From assembly GCA_024402695.1 (NCBI GenBank), contig JAKSTG010000003.1, positions 94,482 through 158,481 of the forward strand: 64,000 nt of DNA, read 5' to 3'. The position numbers and the translations under genes are program-made. The stretch comes from Treponema sp. GTDB lineage: Bacteria; Spirochaetota; Spirochaetia; Treponematales; Treponemataceae. The notes under the pieces were generated by a model. It did no database searches and was not told the DNA's origin. It was given only the letters and a program-made list of their open reading frames with translations. Numbering within the stretch: the first letter of the stretch is position 1; the number at the start of each line of letters is the position of its first letter. Shown one piece after another: positions 15,945 to 24,138 of the stretch.

Positions 15945-16562
15945 CTATTCTCTTACAAAACGCTGAGCTGGAGTTACAATCCAGATTGCTTCCAGTTCAG
16001 TGTCTCCTGCGTTGGTCATTGTATGAGGAGCTGTGGCAGGGAAGGAAACGCTGTCTCCGGCTTCCATAGAGTAAACCTGGTTTTCGTAATGGAGTTCGCC
16101 TTTTCCTTTTGTAATAATCCCCATTTCACGTCCGATATGTCCGTAAGAACCGCCTCTGTGTGTGCTTGAGTGAGGAGGAATACGGATAACGTAAGCTTCG
16201 AAGTTGTTTGTTTTGTCGTTGGCATCAGGCTTCAGAAGTTCTTCATATTCAACATCATCTTCGGCCATTTTTGCACGTTCACCTTTTCTGATAATCTGCA
16301 CAGGATGAGATCTGCGGTATTCTTCAAAAAGGAATTCAAGATTAATATCCAGCACGTCTGCCAGTGAAAGCAGAGTATCGATTGCTGGGGAAACATGGTT
16401 TCTTTCAATCTGAGAAACAAGACTTTCGGATACACCGGCCATCTGGGCAACATATTTAAGAGTATAACCTTTGTGTTCGCGCATCTGGCGGAGTTTTTCT
16501 CCGAAGTGATATGGCACTTTCTTTTTTGGTTCTACGTTTTCGTTATTTTGCGAAGGTGTCAT
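15945..16562 (-). CDS. XRE-family regulator with C-terminal cupin domain
   Basis: A 205-residue cytoplasmic transcription factor. The helix-turn-helix covers about residues 18-75 (LRQMREHKGYTLKYVAQMAG, then SLVSQIERN). A small beta-barrel cupin at about 125-200 (HRGGSYGHIGREMGIITKG, AGDSVSFPATAPHTMTN) presumably binds an effector. The start overlaps the end of the upstream unknown gene by 20 bases, with AGGAG inside that gene, so the two are co-translated. XRE-cupin regulators usually control metabolic or polyamine genes; the target here is not evident. Confidence 0.9.
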   Translation of the reverse strand: MTPSQNNENVEPKKKVPYHFGEKLRQMREHKGYTLKYVAQMAGVSESLVSQIERNHVSPAIDTLLSLADVLDINLEFLFEEYRRSHPVQIIRKGERAKMAEDDVEYEELLKPDANDKTNNFEAYVIRIPPHSSTHRGGSYGHIGREMGIITKGKGELHYENQVYSMEAGDSVSFPATAPHTMTNAGDTELEAIWIVTPAQRFVRE

Positions 16563-17622
16563 TTTTCTGTTTCTCCTTGTTCCGTTCTGTTACGAACTGA
16601 ATAAAGTAATCTTCAATAGTTTTATGTGGTCCGTCCAGGTTCAAACGTTTGCGGCTTCTGGCATTATCACGGCGGATAGTATACATAGAATAGAAGTCAC
16701 GGTAATCCAATCCGGCGTCGGCTTTTACGTGCTGGCCAAGGAAGCTTGAAACTTCGTCACGGCCAATGGCTGCAATGCCTTTTTCCCGGAGAATTGAACG
16801 GAGTGTATTTATCTGTTCATAAGAAATTCCAAACAGGAATTCTTCCATAGCTTGAGTAACACCCTTGTCGCCCATTTTCTGTTTGATGAACTGAATCCAA
16901 GGTTCGTCCATCTGCATGGAAATAAGAAGAAGTTCACTGGTTCCCATCATTGTACCGAAGGCAGGTGCCAGCTTGCGGCGGGCAGACCATACGGACTGGA
17001 GAACAGGAGCGGCTGTTTCCGCAGTCTGGTCGTTCCAGTGTTCCCAAAGAAGCAGAAGGGACAGGGCCCATTCTCTTCGGAATTCTTCCGGCTGTGTATT
17101 GTCACGGATCAGGTTCAGATAGACGTCTTCTGCAAGCATGCTGAACATGGCAGAAATAGTTTCGTTGGCAAGCTGTGTTGCAAGTTTTTTACTTTCAGGA
17201 GTATCCAGGCGTCCTGCAAACTTTGAGAAAGAGGAAAGAGTATGTGCTTTTGCTACAAGGAACCCGCGTCCCAGAGTTGCTTTTGATGGCAACTGAAGGG
17301 TAGCGTCTCCTTCATCAAGGTGCTTGATAAGTGAGGAAATCAGGATTGTCGGGGTACGTGTACCACCGGCAAGTTCATGTCGTTCAAGAAGTGAAGGAAA
17401 ACGGGCAACAGCTTTTGCCAGTTGTTCCAGATCCTGAAGACGGTCGTTGAAAATCTTCCATCTTTCTTCGTCGTGTTCCTTTACAAGGGGCATGAACTGG
17501 TTAATGAGCATGCGCTCCTGGGGAGTAAGAAGGCTTACTTCCTTTTCGGAGATTTTTTCCTGAGAATCATTGTCAAAAAAAGAGTTGATATCAACCGAGA
17601 TGTATTCACTGTTATCTGACAT
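16543..17622 (-). CDS. Conserved-looking protein of unknown function, operon partner of the XRE-cupin regulator
   Basis: I do not recognise this 359-residue soluble protein. It has no signal peptide or membrane segment and looks mostly helical, with a charged N-terminus (residues 1-80), a Leu/Ala-rich middle and a basic C-terminal third (RRDNARSRKRLN near residue 315). It starts from a good promoter (TTGAAA, 17 bases, TATAAT) with a normal leader and an AAAGG ribosome binding site. The coupling to the regulator suggests they act in one circuit; the role is unknown. Confidence 0.8.
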   Translation of the reverse strand: MSDNSEYISVDINSFFDNDSQEKISEKEVSLLTPQERMLINQFMPLVKEHDEERWKIFNDRLQDLEQLAKAVARFPSLLERHELAGGTRTPTILISSLIKHLDEGDATLQLPSKATLGRGFLVAKAHTLSSFSKFAGRLDTPESKKLATQLANETISAMFSMLAEDVYLNLIRDNTQPEEFRREWALSLLLLWEHWNDQTAETAAPVLQSVWSARRKLAPAFGTMMGTSELLLISMQMDEPWIQFIKQKMGDKGVTQAMEEFLFGISYEQINTLRSILREKGIAAIGRDEVSSFLGQHVKADAGLDYRDFYSMYTIRRDNARSRKRLNLDGPHKTIEDYFIQFVTERNKEKQKNDTFAK

Positions 17623-17655
17623 ACTTTTTGCCTTTCATTGAAAGAATTACCTTTA

Positions 17656-17684
17656 ATTATACTTCATTAATTAAATATTTTCAA
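17656..17684 (-). promoter_or_regulatory. Promoter of the unknown gene / XRE-cupin operon
   Basis: On the minus strand TTGAAA (17679-17684), a 17-base spacer and TATAAT (17656-17661) give a predicted leader of about 28 bases that contains a ribosome binding site. Confidence 0.7.
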
Positions 17685-17737
17685 AAAAAATTATGCTATT
17701 AAACTGCATAAATAAACTGTAAAAATCTGCCGAAAAT

Positions 17738-18967
17738 ATGAATATGAGAAAATTTGTCCTTATTTTTTTATGTTCAATCATGGCTTTTTCGGTTTTTGCA
17801 CAGACAGAAGAACAGAAACCTGTTTATACTGCGGAACAGCAGAGACTTCGTGTAACTGCGGAAGATATTCGTCTTGTTCCTGAAACTGATTTGCCTACAA
17901 AAGGCTATCATCTTTATGTTAGAAAACGTCCGGAAATTGAGTCCATCATGCTTACTGAAACAACAAAGGATCCGGAAGGAAAAAACGATAGTTTTGCTTA
18001 CAGAGCCCGTGAATATAACAAATATAATGGAGATGAAATCAGATTCCTTAACGGCCTTCCACTGGTTTCTGAGTGGGCAAAATACTCTCTGGTTGATTCT
18101 ACCCCGGAAGATTTTAAAGCCTTTGGAAAAGCTTTCCATATATATATTCCTGAAGTTCTGGATTACGGGTATGAATGGGAACGTCACGGAAGCGTAACAA
18201 TCGGAAAGGGAACTTTCATCAATATCCGTACTTTTGAAAAGAAATATGCTGATTATACAGGTGCTTTCATGGACAGCCCTTTCATGTTTGATCTTCGTGA
18301 ACATCCTAAAAAGGTGGTTAAGGCTCCTGTTGAAGAAACACCTGTTGCAGAAACGGTTCTTACAGATGATTACAATCCTATAGCAAACGACAAATTCAGT
18401 GAAATCGCAGAGAACCTGGTTCTGTCAAAAGGTCCTGAATCTCTTACAGACGATATCCTGAAGTGCCTTGAGAATCTGGATCCTAAAACTCCATGTGATC
18501 TGGTTTTTGCAATTGATGCTACAGGCAGCATGAAAAATGACCTGGAGACTTTGAAATCGGAACTGGTTCCGGGTCTTCTTGAAAAGTTCAGAGATTTTGA
18601 AGATATCCGCTTCGGGCTTCTTTTCTACCGGGATTACACAGACAGTTTCCGTTACAGAGAACTTCCTGTAAAGCTTTTTGAAATGACCCCAAGTCTTACA
18701 GACTTCAACAAAAATCTTGCAAGCATTGTGATCAAGGGAAAAGAGGGTGGTGATATTCCGGAAGCAGTTTATGAAGCCCTTTATGCATCTGTAGCCTTTA
18801 CAAACCTTCGTCCGGGAGCTTACAAAAAAGTAATCCTTATTGGCGATGCTGAACCTCATCCGACCCCAAGAGGCACCCGCAAATATTCACGGGAATATGT
18901 AACAAAACAGATTCTTGCTGCCGATGCACATGTTGATGCAATCCTTCTTCCTGAAGGAGAAAAATGA
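17738..18967 (+). CDS. Secreted von Willebrand factor A-domain protein
   Basis: A 409-residue protein with an N-terminal signal peptide (about 1-22, ending FAQ-T). A vWA domain starts near residue 255, with the metal-ion site DATGS at 260-264 in place of the usual DxSxS, and GGDIPEAV further on. The central ~230 residues form no family I recognise. A periplasmic or surface binding role is likely. No clear ribosome binding site lies before either candidate ATG (17738 or 17744). The next gene, fabG, has its own promoter overlapping this gene's end. Confidence 0.85.
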   Translation: MNMRKFVLIFLCSIMAFSVFAQTEEQKPVYTAEQQRLRVTAEDIRLVPETDLPTKGYHLYVRKRPEIESIMLTETTKDPEGKNDSFAYRAREYNKYNGDEIRFLNGLPLVSEWAKYSLVDSTPEDFKAFGKAFHIYIPEVLDYGYEWERHGSVTIGKGTFINIRTFEKKYADYTGAFMDSPFMFDLREHPKKVVKAPVEETPVAETVLTDDYNPIANDKFSEIAENLVLSKGPESLTDDILKCLENLDPKTPCDLVFAIDATGSMKNDLETLKSELVPGLLEKFRDFEDIRFGLLFYRDYTDSFRYRELPVKLFEMTPSLTDFNKNLASIVIKGKEGGDIPEAVYEALYASVAFTNLRPGAYKKVILIGDAEPHPTPRGTRKYSREYVTKQILAADAHVDAILLPEGEK

Positions 18968-18995
18968 TTGACATATTTTGAAAATTTGTCATAAT
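18968..18995 (+). promoter_or_regulatory. fabG promoter with TTGACATATTTTG motif
   Basis: TTGACA (18968-18973), 16 bases and CATAAT (18990-18995) end 9 bases before the ATG at 19005. TTGACATATTTTG (18968-18980) is identical to the -35 region of the acyl-CoA synthetase promoter. TGACA...TGTCA arms also flank the spacer. Confidence 0.65.
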
Positions 18996-19004
18996 AAAGA
19001 TATT

Positions 19005-19772
19005 ATGGAAAATACAGAAAACGAAGTTGAAATCAAAAGAGTACTGGTTACCGGTGCCTCAGGCGGAATCGGACGTGCAATTGCTGTTGCATGTGCAAAA
19101 GAAGGTTACTATGTAATCTGTCATTATAATGGAAGCGAAGCCAAAGCCCAGGAGACTTTGGATATGGTAAAAGCTGCTGGTTCAGACGGAGAAATCTTAC
19201 AGTTCAATGTTTCTGATCGTGCCGACTGCGAAGCAAAGCTTAAACCGCTGGCTCTTAAATATGGCGCCCTTTGGGGAATCGTAAACAATGCCGGAATCAC
19301 ACGAGACAACATCTTTGCTGCAATGAAAGGTGATCAGTGGGACGATGTAATTAACACAAATCTTGGAAGTTTTTACAATGTTGTTAAGCCTCTTATTATG
19401 CCAATGATTGGACGTAAGAATACACGTGGTGGTCGTATCGTAACAGTTTCCTCAATTGTTGGTGTACACGGAAACGGCGGACAGACAAACTACTCTGCAT
19501 CAAAAGCAGGTCTTATTGGTGCTTCAAAATCCCTGGCTCTGGAACTTGCAAGTCGTGGCGTTACAGTAAACTGTATTGCACCTGGTTTTATTGATACAGA
19601 TATGACAAAAGCAATCAGACCTGAAGCAATGGAAGCTATTCTTAAAGGAATCCCAATGGGACGTCCTGGACAGCCGGAAGAAATCGGTTCTGTAGCAGCA
19701 TTCCTTCTTTCTGAAGGTGCTTCTTACATTACAGGTCAGGTTCTTGAAGTAAGCGGTGGTCTTACATCGTAG
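19005..19772 (+). CDS. fabG: 3-oxoacyl-ACP reductase (SDR family)
   Basis: A short-chain dehydrogenase that reduces 3-oxoacyl-ACP with NADPH in fatty acid elongation. TGASGGIGRA is the cofactor motif near residue 15, NNAGITRD follows near residue 95, and the catalytic Tyr163/Lys167 lie in YSASKAG. The C-terminus shows the FabG pattern PGFIDTDMT and ASYITGQVLEVSGG. I start at ATG 19005; an upstream TTG would lie inside the promoter. The predicted leader is 0-3 bases. A strong terminator follows. Other SDR oxidoreductases are possible, but the motif set fits FabG best. Confidence 0.9.
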   Translation: MENTENEVEIKRVLVTGASGGIGRAIAVACAKEGYYVICHYNGSEAKAQETLDMVKAAGSDGEILQFNVSDRADCEAKLKPLALKYGALWGIVNNAGITRDNIFAAMKGDQWDDVINTNLGSFYNVVKPLIMPMIGRKNTRGGRIVTVSSIVGVHGNGGQTNYSASKAGLIGASKSLALELASRGVTVNCIAPGFIDTDMTKAIRPEAMEAILKGIPMGRPGQPEEIGSVAAFLLSEGASYITGQVLEVSGGLTS

Positions 19773-19803
19773 TTTTATTCAAGACATAATCAGATAAATA
19801 CAA

Positions 19804-19836
19804 AACGTTCTGAGTTTCCTCAGAACGTTTTTTTTT
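19804..19836 (+). terminator. Strong terminator after fabG
   Basis: An 11-bp perfect stem AACGTTCTGAG/CTCAGAACGTT with a TTTC loop is followed by at least seven T. Confidence 0.92.
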
Positions 19837-19857
19837 GAGCCATTGAAATCAGTAGTT

Positions 19858-20646
19858 TTATTTGATTTCGAAATCTTTGACTTTAATTCCAAACCGGCCG
19901 GCAAAGTCTCGCGCTCTCCATGCATTGAAAATTACGTCATTGGGGAAGTGAGCATCAGAATTGCAGATTATGGTTGCTCTTGAGTCTGCAGCCAATTCCC
20001 AGAATTCAACATAAGGATAAATCTGTCTGATTCCACGGTTTGTTTCCTGGGTTGTTTTTGCCAGACCGTATCCGTTTATTTCAATTGGTATATTTAAATC
20101 AACAGCGGCATCGATTATAGCGCGGCTTACTGCTTTTGTGTTTTCTGTCCATTCGTGCATTGTGGCCATAAAAAGATCCGGATGAGCAATAAAATCAAAA
20201 AGGCCGCTTTTCATTCCTGAAATGACCTGATCCGCATACATAATCAGTTCTTTATCATTCTGAATTTCTTGAGATCCTGGATGGAGCCCGTTCTTCATAA
20301 TCCAGTGCTGTCCTAAAACCAGATACTGAGCTCCAAACTTTCCACGTAGTTCATCTCTGTACCAGCTTTCATAAACCGGATCCCATTCACATTCAAAGCC
20401 TGTGTAAACAGGAAAGTCTACAGCTTCTGCTGCTTCCTTTATAAGGTTCAGATAAAGAGGAACTTCATCAGCATCCATGCGTACGTTTTCCCAAGGGTCC
20501 GGAAAATCTTTTGGAAAAGGGCAGTGGTCAGAAAAGCCAAGGGCTTTGCATCCTTCTTTCTGTGCCTGAAGTGCGAAATCTACAGGTTTTCCCTGTGCAT
20601 GTCCGCAAAGGTAAGTATGTGTGTGAAAATTACCAAGTTTTTCCAT
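19858..20646 (-). CDS. PHP-domain phosphoesterase, histidinol-phosphatase-like
   Basis: A 262-residue cytoplasmic metal-dependent phosphoesterase. The N-terminal FHTHTYLCGHA supplies metal His residues; FSDHCPF, GFECEWD, LGQHW, IAHPD and NSDAH supply the remaining PHP-domain ligands in order. This matches HisJ-type histidinol phosphatases, but no other his genes are present, so another phosphate monoester may be the substrate. The minus-strand TATAGT box (20653-20658) lies 6 bases before the ATG, without a ribosome binding site. Confidence 0.85.
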   Translation of the reverse strand: MEKLGNFHTHTYLCGHAQGKPVDFALQAQKEGCKALGFSDHCPFPKDFPDPWENVRMDADEVPLYLNLIKEAAEAVDFPVYTGFECEWDPVYESWYRDELRGKFGAQYLVLGQHWIMKNGLHPGSQEIQNDKELIMYADQVISGMKSGLFDFIAHPDLFMATMHEWTENTKAVSRAIIDAAVDLNIPIEINGYGLAKTTQETNRGIRQIYPYVEFWELAADSRATIICNSDAHFPNDVIFNAWRARDFAGRFGIKVKDFEIK

Positions 20647-20681
20647 ATTATTACTATAAAGAAAAAATACGATTTTTTCAT

Positions 20682-20687
20682 TATAAT
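20682..20687 (+). promoter_or_regulatory. -10 box 7 bases before the TIGR02757-family start
   Basis: TATAAT lies 7 bases before the ATG at 20695. The divergent PHP gene has its own -10 (TATAGT, minus strand) at 20653-20658. The 48-base gap therefore serves two near-leaderless genes. Confidence 0.55.
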
Positions 20688-20694
20688 CGGAAAT

Positions 20695-21525
20695 ATGAAC
20701 AAAACTCAGGTTAATGAACTTTTAAGGAATTTGGCAGAAAAATACGAAACTGCAGATTTCCTTACGGCGGATCCGAGCCGTTTTCTGCGTCAGTACAAGC
20801 GAACAACAGATATCGAGGTTTTCTCCTTTACAGCCGCTATGCTTTCCTTTGGAAACAGAAAGCAGTTCATTCCAAAAATCGAGTTTTTACAAGGCCTTGC
20901 CGACAACTGGGCAGGGAAGAAAGGTCTTGAACCTTCCTTTGCGGCCTGGATCATGTCCGGCGCTTATCGGGAAATGCTTGTTGCTCCTGATGGAGATGCA
21001 GACAAAAAGTTTTACCGGTTCTATTCCTACAAAGATATGTATGCTTTTTTCGATGAACTTCAGATGATTCTGCGAATTGCAGGTTCCATGGGCCGTTTTT
21101 TTCGCGAGTCTTTTCAGGATATGCAGCCTACAGAATTAAGGGAAGGTAACAGGACTGCATCAATTTCGGATCTTTCTCCTGACCTTGCTTTGGACAGGAT
21201 TATTTCCATGTCTTTCCCTAATTCCGCTATTGTCTCAAAAGGAAAAAACTCTGCAAATAAACGTATTCACATGTTCCTTCGCTGGATGGTTCGAAGAAAT
21301 TCTCCTGTTGATTTAGGATTGTGGTCCTGGTACAGTCCGAAAGATCTTTTAATGCCTCTTGATGTGCATGTCATGGAGGAGGGAATAAAACTGGGGCTGC
21401 TACCCGAAAATGCCAAGGCCGACAGGAAGACTGCGGTGACGCTTACAAAACGGCTTCGGGAGATTTGGCCGGAAGATCCGTGCAAAGGCGACTTCGCCTT
21501 GTTCGGTTTGGGAGTTGATAGTTAA
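20695..21525 (+). CDS. TIGR02757-family protein, function unknown
   Basis: This looks like the TIGR02757/DUF2400 family: an N-terminal DPSRFLRQYK, then AAMLSFGNRKQFI, the central NSANKRIHMFLRWMVR and a C-terminal PLDVHVMEEGIKLGL. The chain is about 276 residues from ATG 20695. The helical pattern with KRIHMFLRWMVR and LDVHV is reminiscent of HhH base-excision glycosylases, so a nucleic-acid role is possible. In-frame codons upstream of 20695 overlap the PHP gene and the promoter, so I exclude them. Confidence 0.82.
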   Translation: MNKTQVNELLRNLAEKYETADFLTADPSRFLRQYKRTTDIEVFSFTAAMLSFGNRKQFIPKIEFLQGLADNWAGKKGLEPSFAAWIMSGAYREMLVAPDGDADKKFYRFYSYKDMYAFFDELQMILRIAGSMGRFFRESFQDMQPTELREGNRTASISDLSPDLALDRIISMSFPNSAIVSKGKNSANKRIHMFLRWMVRRNSPVDLGLWSWYSPKDLLMPLDVHVMEEGIKLGLLPENAKADRKTAVTLTKRLREIWPEDPCKGDFALFGLGVDS

Positions 21526-21558
21526 AAAAAAGGCTGTCCAAAATGGACAGCCTTTTTT
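21525..21558. terminator. Bidirectional terminator
   Basis: A-rich lead, AGGCTGTCCA/TGGACAGCCT stem and T run. It serves the convergent TIGR02757-family and lipoprotein genes. Confidence 0.92.
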
Positions 21559-21583
21559 GTCGTGTCAAAGACACGAAATATAA

Positions 21584-22621
21584 TTAGTCACGAACGTATG
21601 TGAGGAGTGAAGATCCGTCTGATTCTTCGAGATCATTCCAGATACAGAGTGAAAGTCCTTCGATTGGAGCATCTGCCAGTTCAAGTTCGAATTCAATTTC
21701 AGTAACATCATCAGCAACGATGTTTTCTGCGATTACTTTTCCTGATCCTGCATTTACATCGATTTCTTTCCACCATCCTGCAACAGCAGCTGTGTTTTCT
21801 ACAACGCGGCAGTGGAGGGCAGCAATGTTGTTGTTAGAACGTGTTTTCCAGTAAACCTTGATTTTGTCACCTGGGATTGGCCAGTCTGCATCCAGGTCGA
21901 ATTTGTTTGTAATAGCAACGATTGCCTGGTAGTTTGTTGGATCAGCCATTGTATCCTGAACACCGTTTACCCATGGGTAGTTTGGCTGAAGTTCAAGGTA
22001 AGCAAGGTCTTTTGAAAGGTCAAAGTTGTAAACTTTTGGTTCTTTGTGGTTTTCTACAGCAACGAAATCTCCTGCTGGAGTACCGATGTCTGATTCACAA
22101 ACTCTTTCAACAGTTGCATTTGCAAGACCACCGTTCTGTTCACCGTATGCGAAGCAAACTTTGAAGTTAGCTTTCATGTTTGCGCTAACAGGGAATGTGT
22201 AGTCCAGTTCAACTGGAGTTCCAGCTTTAACATCTTTAATGAATGTATCAGGTTCTGAACAAAGGTTTGTCCAGTAGTTAGCAGCTGCAGAGTCATCAAC
22301 GATTCCAATTCTCAGGCTGTCAATGTCCATATCAGTAGTAATTTTTCCTTTGATAACGACTGTATCACCTTTCTGAACTTTGTTTACTTTTACAACTTTT
22401 GAAAGGTCAACTACAACCTGACGTGTAGAAGATCCTGATTCACCATACTGTGAGTTGTCCATGAATGAGAATGAATCTCCTGCATCAGCAATGTCCAGTA
22501 CGTATGTCATTGGGTGTTCGTATCCAACTACAGCGGCTTTGCTTGATCCACCTGTAGATCCACAACTTACAAGGCTGAGAGCCAGGGCTGCAGCAGCAGC
22601 GAATGTCAATAATTTTTTCAT
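21584..22621 (-). CDS. Lipoprotein, paralogue of the upstream neighbour
   Basis: A 345-residue protein with a lipoprotein signal (MKKLLTFAAAAALALSLVSC, Cys20). I do not recognise a family. The mature part is rich in Asp, Val and aromatic residues in a beta-sandwich-like pattern. It ends SSLLTYVRD, as does its neighbour. The two share long stretches (NHKEPKVY, VQDTMADPTNYQ, DWPIPGDKIK, WKTRSNN), so they arose by tandem duplication. AGGAGG lies 7 bases before the ATG. The promoter fits TTGCTT, 17 bases, TAAAAT. Binding of a carbohydrate or other ligand at the envelope is a guess. Confidence 0.85.
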   Translation of the reverse strand: MKKLLTFAAAAALALSLVSCGSTGGSSKAAVVGYEHPMTYVLDIADAGDSFSFMDNSQYGESGSSTRQVVVDLSKVVKVNKVQKGDTVVIKGKITTDMDIDSLRIGIVDDSAAANYWTNLCSEPDTFIKDVKAGTPVELDYTFPVSANMKANFKVCFAYGEQNGGLANATVERVCESDIGTPAGDFVAVENHKEPKVYNFDLSKDLAYLELQPNYPWVNGVQDTMADPTNYQAIVAITNKFDLDADWPIPGDKIKVYWKTRSNNNIAALHCRVVENTAAVAGWWKEIDVNAGSGKVIAENIVADDVTEIEFELELADAPIEGLSLCIWNDLEESDGSSLLTYVRD

Positions 22622-22773
22622 TTATAAATCCTCCTGCGATTTATATACTCTTTAATTAAACTCATTTTACAACGGTATTTAAATTTAAGCAAAATATTTT
22701 TTTGTTTTAATTAAATTAATTAAAATTTAAGTAAAAAATATGGATTTTATATCAATTTTTTTTGATTTATTTT

Positions 22774-22814
22774 AAAAAAATACCCCTGAATTGTTTTTCA
22801 CAAGTTCAGGGGTA
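22774..22814 (-). terminator. Terminator of the upstream lipoprotein gene
   Basis: On the minus strand TACCCCTGAA/TTCAGGGGTA (10 bp) is followed by seven T. It separates the two paralogues into distinct units. Confidence 0.88.
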
Positions 22815-22863
22815 TTTTCCCAAAAGGGGAACTCAAGAAATCTTGAGTCAGTTCAGATTATAA

Positions 22864-23904
22864 TTAGTCACGAACGTATGTAAGGAGTGAAGATCCGTTA
22901 GATTCTTCCAGGTCATTCCACAGACAGAATGAGATACCGTCGATTGGAGCTTCTGCTACTTCGAATTCAGCTGTGATGATAGTTACTTCATCAGCTTTGA
23001 TGTTTTCAGCGATAATCTGTCCTGAACCACCGTTTACGTCGATTTCTTTCCACCAGTTTACAGCAGGTGTGTTTTCGATGAGACGACAGTGAATAGCAGC
23101 GATGTCGTTGTTTGAACGTGTTTTCCATGTGATCTTGATTTTGTCACCTGGGATTGGCCAGTCGAGGTCTTTGTCGAATTTCTGTGTGAAAGCGATAACT
23201 GTCTGGTAGTTTGTTGGATCAGCCATTGTATCCTGAACACCATCAACCCAAGGGTAGTTTGGTTCCATTGTTACGTAAGCCATGTCTTTAGACATATCGA
23301 ATTCGTAAACTTTTGGTTCTTTGTGGTTTTCCTGTGCTACGAAGTCACCCTGTGGTGTTCCGATATCACATTCTGCTACTTTTTCAGCTGTGAAGTTAGA
23401 AGCAGGACCGTTCTGTTCGCCGTAAGCGAGAACCAGCATACATTCTCCACCAGCTTTGTTTACAATGTTCAGTGTAAGGTCGATATCAAATGGAACTCCT
23501 GCTTTGATTCCTTCAACGAAGTTCTGTCCTTCGTTAAGAACTGTCCATGAGCTTGAGTTGTCTACGATGCTTACCATAAGAGAATCAATGTCGATTTCTG
23601 ATGTAAGGCGTCCTACCAGGTGAACTGTATCACCTTTCTGTGGTTTATTTGGTTTTACAATGCTGTACCATGAAGTTTTCTTTGTGTAGCTTGTCTGACG
23701 TGTTGACTGACCTGGTGTACCGTACTGTGAGTTATCATCCATGTAGATAACTCCGTCTTTTGTTGCAGAAGCGATATCCAGTGTGTAAGTCATTGGATGT
23801 GGGTATCCTGCTTTTGGTGCTTTTGCAGCTCCGCCTGTTGAACCACAGCTCATAAGGCTGAGTCCAAGTACTGCTGCGGCAGCAATTGAAAGTAATTTTT
23901 TCAT
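22864..23904 (-). CDS. Lipoprotein, tandem paralogue
   Basis: A 346-residue lipoprotein (signal ends LSLMSC, Cys20), closely related to the gene at 21584-22621 over its whole length. The most diverged part is residues ~55-180. The untranslated leaders also match (CGTT.TAAAAT, then AATC..AGGAGGATTT before the ATG), so the duplication covered the promoter region. Strong ribosome binding sites and biased codons suggest abundant expression. The function is unknown; an envelope location is inferred from the lipobox. Confidence 0.85.
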   Translation of the reverse strand: MKKLLSIAAAAVLGLSLMSCGSTGGAAKAPKAGYPHPMTYTLDIASATKDGVIYMDDNSQYGTPGQSTRQTSYTKKTSWYSIVKPNKPQKGDTVHLVGRLTSEIDIDSLMVSIVDNSSSWTVLNEGQNFVEGIKAGVPFDIDLTLNIVNKAGGECMLVLAYGEQNGPASNFTAEKVAECDIGTPQGDFVAQENHKEPKVYEFDMSKDMAYVTMEPNYPWVDGVQDTMADPTNYQTVIAFTQKFDKDLDWPIPGDKIKITWKTRSNNDIAAIHCRLIENTPAVNWWKEIDVNGGSGQIIAENIKADEVTIITAEFEVAEAPIDGISFCLWNDLEESNGSSLLTYVRD

Positions 23905-24051
23905 TTTTTAAATCCTCCTAAGATTTATAACTATGTAAGATAATTTATTTTATAACGGGTTTTTAAATTTTAAGGTAAGGTATTTTCCTTAAAATTCTAA
24001 AAAAAAATTCAAATTTTTTCTGAAAACTGATTTAAATTTGTCAGGGATACT

Positions 24052-24089
24052 TATAGACTATAGAAACAGTCTATAGGCAGGTTATAGGC
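24052..24089 (+). promoter_or_regulatory. Candidate operator upstream of the PLP enzyme gene
   Basis: TATAGACT (24052-24059) and AGTCTATA (24068-24075) form a perfect 8-bp inverted repeat. TATAGGC then occurs at 24072 and again at 24083, one helical turn apart. It lies about 35-70 bases upstream of the TATAAT at 24123-24128. Confidence 0.4.
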
Positions 24090-24138
24090 GTGAATTAACG
24101 TAAATTTGTAAAAAAGCTACTATATAATGGGGTTTATA

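Noticed and set aside
15746..16069. Plus-strand open frame of about 107 codons
   Set aside because: It runs through repeat element B and then antisense to the XRE-cupin gene; it has no family resemblance and no ribosome binding site.
18978..19004. TTG start for fabG
   Set aside because: These codons lie within the promoter; ATG 19005 fits the SDR N-terminus and promoter spacing.
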